A stretch of 64,000 nt of DNA. Source: Paulinella micropora (taxonomy: Eukaryota; Cercozoa; Imbricatea; Euglyphida). A program made the position numbers and the translations under genes. Each line of letters opens with the position of its first letter. The first letter of the stretch is position 1. Below, piece by piece: positions 54,856-64,000 of the stretch. The stretch is from contig BJOX01000163.1 in assembly GCA_009731375.1 (NCBI GenBank), positions 513,732 to 577,731 on the forward strand. The letters are read 5' to 3'. The notes beneath the pieces were generated by a model. It had not been told where the DNA came from and ran no database searches. It saw only the letters and a list, made by a program, of their open reading frames with translations.

Positions 54856-55584
54856 GGTTTTGGATCCGGAAACAGTACTTCGCCTTTCAAGATTCCCGTT
54901 CTCACGCGCTTGCCGCTCTGACCCTTGGTTTCCATTTCCCACCTTCACTACTGCTGGTGAACCATAAGGAGCTTCCCTTGCATGTTTGCCATCTTGACCG
55001 TTCGCCTCTTGGCTTGCCTGTCTCTTGCTTTCCCTTTCCTTCTCTCTCAGGACGTAAAATTGCCAATCTTTCCTGCTTGCGACAAAGTCACTCAAAGCTT
55101 GCCACTGCGCTCTGTCCATACGTCCTGGCTCCGACCCAGTCGTCATGCGGATGTTTTTGCTTATCACAGTGCAGTTCTTGTCCCATTGCATCGACACCGC
55201 CCAGGGGTCTGTAACATTCCTGGCTCGATCTATGCTGTGACTCACCAAACACTGGACGTTTTTGCACCCATCCACGTACAAGGGCGCCAGTGTTTTATAC
55301 AAAGCAGGAGGGGCTTGTTTATTATTCCTGGTCGCTGCCTGTGCAGCGCGAATTCCTTCTGGGTGCCACACGTGTATCTCACCACTCGAAAAATCCGAGG
55401 CCGCCTGCGTGACTGTTCCTACGTACACCTGCTTCTTGACCTCAACCGCTAGCGGCACTCGCGTGTCCATCATGCCCGTGTTAGTGTTTTCTTCTCCGGC
55501 GGCCTGTACGACCGCTTCTTGCTCCCGTATCAACAGCCTCTGGAACTCTTCGCTTTGTACGACTATCCTTACTTGCGCCTCCAT
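54448..55584 (-). CDS. Hypothetical protein with poly-Ser tract, 378 aa
   Basis: Residues 1-200 are globular, with Lys-Lys-Gln-Val-Tyr-Val-Gly-Thr-Val and Ile-His-Val-Trp-His-Pro-Glu-Gly (barrel-like), Trp-rich. Residues ~245-320 are poly-Ser/Gly coded by a (CTA)n tract at 54686-54857. The basic C-terminus (Lys-Arg-Arg-Arg-Ile-Trp-Gly) suggests nuclear location. No enzyme motif. Same strand as, and 170 bp downstream of, the USP gene, so they may be a cluster or belong to one unrecognised mobile element. Confidence 0.55.
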
Positions 55585-55753
55585 CAGCCACTTCTCGGGA
55601 ACCTACTCACACCAAGCCCAACAAGACACTCCCTCCTGCAATACCGCAACAAGAACATACTCTATCGTGTTCTTTTCCTTGATACACTGTGCTCATAGCC
55701 CTTCACTGTTCAGAGTTTCAATGAGCACATGCATTCATCTCGTTTTTCATACA

Positions 55754-58026
55754 TCACTCAGCTAGAGGTTTCCTGGGATCCTTACCAGAGACAGTAGCGT
55801 TTCGATAGCTTTCCCAGTGATCATCAAGATGTAGCCCCTGACTGGAGATATCCAATTCCACCTCAGGCTCTTCCCTTTCGTAAAACACTGCAGACACCAT
55901 ACCGGGTTGCTTCTTCGCACTCTCCCACTTGGACGCAGTATGTGGTCCGTCCGGCCTCCAATGGTCAGGCATGACAGTAACACGATGGTCGTCCACCCGC
56001 AACCACCTCTCCAGAATCGGACACCACACAATCGCCCAGTAGTGCCCATGCCGGCAGCTGGAGGACTCATCGTGCACTAAAATTGATTTCAGCCTGTACT
56101 TCCTACCCGACCCGGGACCCGTCAGGCGACTTGGTGCCCACGCGCTCGGGTCCCAGACATCCGACGCCAGCGGCACAGCAAACTCCAACGGCACATGCAC
56201 TGGCCATGTCATGATCCAAGTGTCTGTCTTCGGATTCCCCAGTACATCCTCTGTTCCAGACCCTTGAGGTACGCTCCCCTTGAAATACTGAGTCGTAGCT
56301 TTTTCGGCCAACGCTGCAGAAATGGCGTTGTTATCACTTGGCCGTTCTGATTGCGACCGCACTGCCGACAATCGTATCGGCTTTTCTCGTCTTGCACATA
56401 TGGCGCAAACGCAAGCTGCAACATTTTCGTCACGCACTGTCACCTTTCGTCCTCTGACACAGGGAGCAGCGGCATATCCCACAGCCCGTGTTCTTCCAGG
56501 TTAACTTCTTTGTGGATCCACCTGTGCTTTGTCCGACACTGTCTGCACGCAAAGCCGCGGACCACAAACAGTTCCTTGGCTGCAAAACGTTCCTGTATCC
56601 TCGCTTTCTCGGAGTTTAAGGAGACCGGGTAATCCCTCTTGGTGGGCCTGCCTCCACAAGTAGGAAGCTTGGAATGCTATTCCTCCCTGGTCACACCACG
56701 TGCCACTTCTAGCATACCTGCAAGTAATTCCATAGCATCTTGCTGGACACCAATACCTTGCACACGCAAAGAACGCCACGTATCGCTTGCGTCAACAACT
56801 CTTGGCCCGGTTTCCCTCACACTATGCACGGTGCGGCGCAGCTTCTTGAGGGCGCAGTCCGGGCAGGACGTCTTGGTACAAGCTTTTTGCTGCTGCGCGT
56901 TACAAGAAAAAGCAAACTCGCAAACCACAGGGGCGTTGATGCAGCATGTATTCCCTGTGTTTGACAGCCCCGCGTAGGTAGGCCCGACATCTGACCGCTT
57001 CACTGCAAGCTTCCGGCGAGACTGTTTTCCTGCTTCCGCGCCTTTTCCTGCTCCCTGGCCTGCAGCCTTTTGGTTAGCGTTGTTGCCAGGTTCCACTCCC
57101 GTTGGTTTGCCACTGTTGCCTGATGGTCCTCGCTTGTTAGTTTTCCTGCCAATGAGTTTCTTCAGCTGTGGGTTCGCAGGGATTGCCTTGGTCCAGTGGT
57201 GCTTCTTGCCTGCGTCAGGTGCTGGTCCCGAAGACGTAGACTTGTCGCTGTGTTCCTTCTCACTGACTGGTATCGCCTTTGTGATCATTACTATCTTGGC
57301 CTTGCGCTCGCCTGGTGTACGCCGCTGATCACTATCAACCCCTTGCAAACCTTCCATCACTGGTTCTGGCTCCGCCATCTGCATGTTTCGCGCAATCGTC
57401 CTCCCCTGTTCCTTGGCAGCTCGTTCACTCTCGTCATCATCGGCCATCATCATGTGTGCTTTACACAACTGCGCAACAGTGACTTTCTGGATCGTGCACT
57501 CCGACATGAGCGGTTTTCTTTGCATCGACTGCTTCAACTTCTTACACTGTGACATCAGCTCCCCGAAAAGTCCAAACGTTTCACGCTCCCGCTTCGGAAC
57601 TAGGGTGATCCTGTCAAGGTACTGCGGTTCATCCACTTGTCCATGCAGTGTAACCAGAGTGTAGAGTTTTCTCAGACGCGGTTTTTGCTTCTCTTCAACC
57701 CCGTCCTGAGTCAGCCGTTGTTTCTTGCTTTTTGGCTTCTCCATGTCCCTGATGGACCACACTACGGCTGGTATACGCGCACATTTCCAAAGCTTGTTCT
57801 TGGTGGTGAAGTCTTGCGCTTCTGGGAAGAAAAACACAGTATCGCCAACACGAATGTCCTGAGCGGTCACCGCAATTTCTCTGTCACGTTTGGCGATCTG
57901 TCTCTTAATGCTGGCGAGCTTGGAGGCCACCAAGTCCTTCTGGGTCAATTTCGCTTCCCACTCTTCCTTGTCCCACCTGTACGCTGCCTTGTCGTCCTCC
58001 GTCAGGTGTCGGCCAGCGAGTTTTAG
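55754..58026 (-). CDS. USP-family ubiquitin-specific protease with N-terminal extension (frame changes)
   Basis: A cysteine deubiquitinase. The N-terminal ~290 residues include a Val-Gly-Asp-Thr-Val-Phe-Phe-Phe beta-barrel-like segment and a basic, Gly-rich linker. The catalytic domain opens with Tyr-Ala-Gly-Leu-Ser-Asn-Thr-Gly-Asn-Thr-Cys (Cys box, about 56950-56985), followed by Gln-Gln-Asp-Ala-Met-Glu-Leu (about 56730-56755). Zinc-ribbon pairs Cys-Arg-Gln-Cys occur twice (about 56545 and 56355-56375). The His box Gly-His-Tyr-Trp-Ala-Ile-Val and Trp-Leu-Arg-Val-Asp-Asp are at about 55995-56055. All three catalytic positions are present. Reading-frame changes near 56680, 56460 and 56280 could be small introns or indels. 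The N-terminus may extend into the charged region beyond 58026. Confidence 0.82.
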
Positions 58027-58902
58027 TTTTTTGTCTCCTTCTTGCCCTTCCGGAATATTGCTGTCGCCTCCGTTCCACTTCCTCCTTCTCTCTCGTCCTC
58101 TTCCTCCTCGTCCTCTCCCACCTCGCCATCTTCCTCGTCGCCCTCTTTTTTCTCTTCTTCTTCCTCCTCTTTGTCTTTCTCTTTTTCACTTCCCTCCTGT
58201 TCTTGTTCCTCCTCATCCTCTCCCCCCCTCGTCATCTTCCTCGTCGCCCCCTTTTTTCTCTTCTTCTTCCTCCTCCTTGTCTTTCTCTTTTTCACTTCCC
58301 TCCTTTTCTTGTTCCTCCTCATCCTCTCCCCCCTCGTCATCCTCCTCGTCGACCTCTTTTTTCTCTTGTGCTTCCTCCTCTTTGTCTTTCTCTTTGTCAC
58401 TCCTCTCCTGTTCTTGTTCCTCCTCATCCTCTCCTCCCTCGTTATCCTCCTCGTCGCCCTCTTTTTTCTCTTCTTCTTCCTACTCTTTGTCTTTCTCTTT
58501 GTCACTTCCCTGTTCTTGTTCCTCCTCATCCTCTCCCCCCTCGTCATCCTCCTCGTCGCTCTCTCGTTTCTCTTCTTCCTCATTCTTTTGTGGCTGCTTC
58601 TTTTGCTTGTCGTGCTCTTCCTCTTCCTTTCCTCTCTCTTTCTCTTGGTCTTGCCCACTTGTCCTCCCCTTCTTGCTCTTCTTCCTCCTTGTCCTCTTCC
58701 TCCTCTTCCTCCTCTTCCTCTTCGCCTTTGTCTTGTTCACCCTTGTCATTCCCTTTGTGTCCTTCTTCCTCCTCGTCCTCTTGCTCCTCTTCCTCTTTCT
58801 CTTGTTCTTGCTCACCCTTGCCCGTCCTCTGGTGCCCTTCTTCCTCCTCGTCCTTTTCCTGCTCTGTACATGTAGAAGAAGAAGAAGAAGAAGAAGAAGA
58901 AG

Positions 58903-58933
<31 letters not shown>

Positions 58934-59215
58934 TGACGAAGTAGAAGAAGAAGAAGAAGAAGAAGAAGAAGAAGAAGAAGAAGAAGAAGAAGAAGAAGAA
59001 GAAGGAGAAGAAGAAGAAGGACAAGAAGAAGAAGAAGAAGAAGAAGAAGAAGAAGAAGAAGAAGAAGAAGAAGAAGAAGAAGAAGAAGAAGAAGAAGCAA
59101 ACGAAGAAGAAGCAAAAGAAGAAGAAGAAGAAAAAGAAAAAGAAGAAGAAGGAGAAGAAGAAGAAATAGAAGTAGAAGTAGAAGTAAAAGGAGGCTCAGC
59201 TTTTCTACCTTTGCT
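58027..59215. repeat. Pyrimidine/purine low-complexity tract ending in (GAA)n
   Basis: TCCTCCTC/TCTTCTTCC-type repeats to 58860, with an internal ~120-bp period (CTCATCCTCTCCCCC landmarks near 58210, 58320, 58428 and 58528), then GAA triplets to about 59190. It may code a Glu/Lys-rich extension of the USP protein on the minus strand, but all frames are open because of composition. Confidence 0.85.
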
Positions 59216-59510
59216 CGTGTTGCATTATTGGTCTTGTTGTTCTTGCTCTTGTTTTTCTGGCTCTTCTTGTTCTTCTTGTTCCTTTCCTTCGTTGCGTTCT
59301 GCTTTCTCTTTGCTGCGGCCGTTCTCTCAAATTCTGCATTAGGCGTTGCGGCCGTTCTCTCAACTTCTGCATTAGGGGCAGACGTTCTTTCAACTGGTAA
59401 CGATCCTCGATCATGCTGTATTAGGCGCTGCAGACGTTCTCTCAACCTCTGCCTGTATGGTTCTTGTCGCCAGTCCTGGGTTTTCTGCAGACAGTGAAAC
59501 ACGCATCACG
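59216..59510. repeat. Short tandem repeats of CTGCATTAGG(C/G) type
   Basis: About three 32-34-bp units containing CGTTCTCTCAA(C/A)TTCTGCATT at 59320-59400. No gene. Confidence 0.5.
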
Positions 59511-60970
59511 CTACATCGCAGATTTACAACACTTGACTACCAGCACATACAACCCGACAAGATCACAGCTAGCAGCTAGCAACAGCCGCGAAGTCACAAT
59601 TTTACCCACCTGCAGCTGCAGGTTCGGCGCCCCAAGCAACAGTGCTTGTGGTGACGTATCCATAAGAAACTGTAGCAGGAACGCGAGCATACTGATCGCG
59701 CGGTCGCCGCCCTCGCGTGAAATTGGTACCTGCGTATGCAATTCATCAACAAACTGCGCTACAATCCAATGTTACACTCCCGTGCAACAAGCAACGACTC
59801 TCTCATGACGGGGTACGACGGGCCCGGGGCAGAGGTACCTGCACTCTTTTCACATGAACTCCGCACCGCGGTCTATGCCTACCAATCCAATTTGACGCAG
59901 GAACTCATAGAATTTTTCCTGTAGCAGGGAATCCGGCCACTCGACGTTGGATTGCGAAAAGTTAACGTAAAACACTAGGTTGCGGTGCCCGTACAGTAGC
60001 CGGGTGTTGTTATGGTACATCAACAACGTCCAGCGCGCAGAACCTTCAAGGCACGTGTACATAGGCATCACCACACCGCGAAACTCCTGGAGTCTACCAG
60101 GCGCACACTTGCAACCACATGAAACAGTAAATTGGCCCAAGCTTCGTTTATCAATCAATGCGATTGTACCTGTCGGCGGGCCAGAAGCGAGACGCGAACT
60201 TCCGTGCCGTGGAAAGCAGGTGACACCAACATAAATTATTGCGGACACGGATGTCTCCAGAAAGACGTCCCAGGGCCCACATCATCACGCGCCGGTCTAC
60301 CTCTTTCGTGGGGTCGCTTATTGCCTATCAGCATCAACCATAGTACACGTGGCAAAAGACCAGCGATACAGCAATAATAGACCTGGACGTCGACGTCAGT
60401 GAAGCTTGTCTTGTTCCAGTTCAGCTCGAAAAAACCTGGGTCTGCAATTTGTGGAGGAGGGTCGCAATTTGATTTTTCATCCTCTCCATGCAACCACTCT
60501 GGTAGAGACTGAGAAGAAGAGGGGGGAGAGGGGGAAGAGGAGGAAGAGGAGTAAGAGGAAGAAGAGGAGGAAGAGGAGTAAGAGGAAGAAGAGGAGGAAG
60601 AGGAGGAAGAGGAGGAAGAGGAGGAAGTGGATGAGGAGGAAGAGGAGGAAGAGGAGGAAGAGGAGGAAGAGGAGGAAGAGGAGGAAGAGGAGGAAGAGGA
60701 GGAAGAGGAGGAAGAGGGGGAAGTGGAAGATGTGGGAGAGAGGCATGCCACTGGCAGCACAAGTTTGGTTGAGCTGCTAGGTAACGTAACAATCGCGTAC
60801 GGGTTGCGTGCAAAATGCAAAAAAGTACATACGTTGTTGACACTAGCTTCCTGACCGCTGTAGGCTCCACATCCTTCTTCCTGAGCCAGCTGATTGATAA
60901 TCACTGGCTCATTTATACCTGGTTGCCACGACGAAGCACGATAGGAAGGAAAAGATGAACAAGCAGACAA
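59511..60970 (-). CDS. Hypothetical multi-exon gene with poly-Ser/Pro tract
   Basis: Coding-like blocks are separated by GT/AG-like boundaries. One block at about 60970-60370 carries a (GAGGAA)n-coded Ser/Pro/Leu tract at 60510-60725. Others are at 60248-59850 (Trp, Tyr and Cys-rich) and 59741-59600, preceded by CAG/GTACC and followed by CAG/GTGGGT. No domain is recognised. Exact exons are unresolved, and stops lie in some block ends. It is on the same strand as the USP gene. Confidence 0.4.
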
Positions 60971-61120
60971 CCAAGCAGAAACAGGAGAAGAAGGAGAAGC
61001 TTGAAGCTCTTGAANNNNNNNNNNGAGAAGCTTGAGGCTCTTGAAGACACTCCTTGCAAATGTTAGCCAACTCCTGGTCGCCTACTAGCTCCGACAAGTT
61101 GCCAAAAAATTGTATTGACT

Positions 61121-62425
<1,305 letters not shown>

Positions 62426-62695
62426 AGCAAGAAAAAGTCATGTTGAGCGAGGCACGATTTCCCGTCTTTTCTCTCTTCCCTCTTTACTGGGTTAGTTTGA
62501 CTTCTCCGGAATTTTAATTTCTTCTGATTGAAGTTGACAAACAGTGACACAAAGAAAATAGGAGCATAAGAGAAATCGAAAAGCAACTGCAAAGACAAGC
62601 GACTGCAAAGCAAGCTCGACAGGACAACTGCGGCATACGGGCACGGCTCCTCGAACAATTAGTCCTGATGACAAGAAAATTACGTTATGTTTTGC
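62426..62695. other. No gene recognised
   Basis: Unique sequence before the hairpin repeats. Confidence 0.35.
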
Positions 62696-62748
62696 GGGCC
62701 GGCCGAAAGTATGCCCCGGGGCCATACTTTTTAGGTTCGGCCGGCCCC
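62696..62748. repeat. Hairpin repeat, copy 1
   Basis: Outer arms GGGCCGGCCGAA / TTCGGCCGGCCC and inner arms AGTATG / CATACT, around a CCCC-GGGG centre. Confidence 0.85.
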
Positions 62749-62808
62749 GAAATTATAAAAATATTCGATTGCAGTACTGGTGACACCAAAATGCAGCTTA
62801 TGATTTGC

Positions 62809-62860
62809 GGGCCGGCCGAAGGTATGCCCCAGGGGCATACTTTTTAGGTTCGGCCGGCCC
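62809..62860. repeat. Hairpin repeat, copy 2
   Basis: Same nested inverted repeat as copy 1, about 90% identical, 113 bp to the right. Confidence 0.85.
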
Positions 62861-62949
62861 GCCACTGTGTGTTTTTGCGTTGCATTCGTTTCAAGGTGCT
62901 GAACTCCGGCCTGTGTACACTGTGTTTGACTGCATTCGTTTCAGGTGCA

Positions 62950-62954
<5 letters not shown>

Positions 62955-62997
<43 letters not shown>

Positions 62998-63005
62998 ACA
63001 CTCAC

Positions 63006-63050
<45 letters not shown>

Positions 63051-63096
63051 GCGTGTATGTATGTATGTATGTATGTATAAACACATTTATCTATCG

Positions 63097-63164
<68 letters not shown>
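62955..63164. repeat. (CT)n, (CA)n, (TATG)n and (ATCT)n microsatellites
   Basis: CT/CA about 62955-63046, TATG about 63055-63078, ATCT about 63088-63164. Confidence 0.93.
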
Positions 63165-63165
<1 letters not shown>

Positions 63166-63349
63166 AGCTCGTTGCTCTTTTGCGATTTATCGCTCCTGTG
63201 CAGTCAAAAATTGTACTAATCTTCCTCTAGTCCGTATTGGTGACTGCATTCCATCATAGCCGTCCAGTGTTGCATAGCCCGGGCTAGGTCCCTGCGGGGG
63301 TTTAGGCCTCATACAATGTCATCATTGTAGCTTGCGCAAGCTTACGGTG
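63165..63349 (+). repeat. 186-bp direct repeat, copy 1
   Basis: Nearly identical to 63815-64000: one C/T difference early and one G indel. Begins TAGCTCGTTGC, ends CTTACGGTG. Confidence 0.92.
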
Positions 63350-63569
63350 CTCAAAACACTTGGACTAACGGCTTCCTTTTCTTTCTCTTCTTCCTTATCC
63401 TCCCACTCTCCATTCCTAGATTGCCTTTTTCTTCAACGTCCTTCCTCCTCTTCTTTTTCCAGAACACAGTCTACCCGTGATTCCCATCCCGGACACATGC
63501 ACAGTACACAAATTATTGTTTGATGTGAAACTGCGTTCCTTTGCAAGGACTACATTCCTTTGCGACATC

Positions 63570-63571
63570 TC

Positions 63572-63611
<40 letters not shown>

Positions 63612-63630
63612 GTCTGTCTATTTATCTATG

Positions 63631-63662
<32 letters not shown>

Positions 63663-63684
63663 AATCCATCCATCTATGTATCTA

Positions 63685-63716
<32 letters not shown>

Positions 63717-63723
63717 TCTATCC

Positions 63724-63770
<47 letters not shown>

Positions 63771-63775
63771 CCATC
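63570..63775. repeat. (ATCT)n microsatellite
   Basis: ATCT with GTCT and ATCC variants, between the two direct-repeat copies. Confidence 0.93.
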
Positions 63776-63814
63776 CCCAATCCAAATCCCTTTGCTTCAA
63801 GCTATCCTCCTGCG

Positions 63815-64000
63815 TAGCTCGCTGCTCTTTTGCGATTTATCGCTCCTGTGCAGTCAAAAATTGTACTAATCTTCCTCTAGTCCGTATTGGGTGACTGCAT
63901 TCCATCATAGCCGTCCAGTGTTGCATAGCCCGGGCTAGGTCCCTGCGGGGGTTTAGGCCTCATACAATGTCATCATTGTAGCTTGCGCAAGCTTACGGTG
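63815..64000 (+). repeat. 186-bp direct repeat, copy 2 (reaches window end)
   Basis: See copy 1. Each copy follows an (ATCT)n block, giving a 650-bp module of microsatellite plus unique sequence that may continue beyond the window. Confidence 0.9.

Noticed and set aside
58203-59342. Ser/Pro/Phe and poly-Glu or poly-Leu frames
   Set aside because: Low-complexity TCC and GAA repeats are open in every phase.

Overview
The window is eukaryotic nuclear DNA from an organism I cannot place to lineage. It shows GT-AG introns in a C2H2 zinc-finger gene, an intron-less tRNA-Met with a Pol III terminator, TTAGGG-type repeats, polyadenylation-like signals and very abundant microsatellites. The stretches of N are assembly gaps. 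The 10-N gaps mostly join contig ends that overlap in sequence, and most longer gaps sit inside poly-C/poly-G runs.

Layout. (1) 1-8.1 kb: repeat-rich DNA with one tRNA-Met gene, a dispersed ~140 bp repeat family in both orientations and a 1.7 kb ATGT/ACGT/ATGC microsatellite block. (2) 8.1-9.3 kb: a zinc-finger gene whose intron contains a degenerate CCCTAA array. (3) 9.3-12.5 kb: a large inverted repeat, purine-rich low-complexity DNA and a nine-copy ~151 bp satellite. (4) 13.3-49.7 kb: a visibly GC-rich, compact, gene-dense island on both strands, with no introns that I can see and virus-like content. It holds a PrimPol/UL52-type primase, two UL9-type origin-binding helicase homologues, an adenain/Ulp1-like cysteine protease, a nicotinamidase-like fusion protein, an HNH-like protein, a GT32-like glycosyltransferase, a membrane glycoprotein-like ORF, kelch proteins and tandem LRR-like paralogues. 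I read it as an endogenous large DNA virus or a virus-derived element. Most genes carry frameshifts, often at homopolymers, or stop codons, so it is either decaying or has base-level assembly errors. (5) 20.8-28.2 kb: a tyrosine-recombinase retrotransposon with split direct repeats (PAT/Ngaro-like architecture) inserted into one island gene. The sequence of the empty site is also present. (6) 49.7-53.3 kb: non-coding repeats, including a TTAGGG array and an inverted piece of the same satellite seen at 11-12.5 kb. (7) 53.3-61 kb: a minus-strand cluster with a USP-type deubiquitinase, two ORFs with short segments resembling its N-terminus, and an apparently multi-exon gene. (8) 61-64 kb: microsatellites, two copies of a 52 bp hairpin repeat and a 186 bp direct repeat.

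How it fits together. Primase plus UL9-like helicase is a herpesvirus-style replication pairing. The protease, glycoprotein-like ORF, glycosyltransferase and proline-rich ORF would be plausible virion or maturation functions. The nicotinamidase, kelch and LRR proteins would be host-interaction functions. I recognised no capsid protein, terminase/packaging ATPase or DNA polymerase, so the virus group is not assigned. The two TTAGGG-type arrays lie on either side of the island in the orientation expected of the ends of a linear chromosome.
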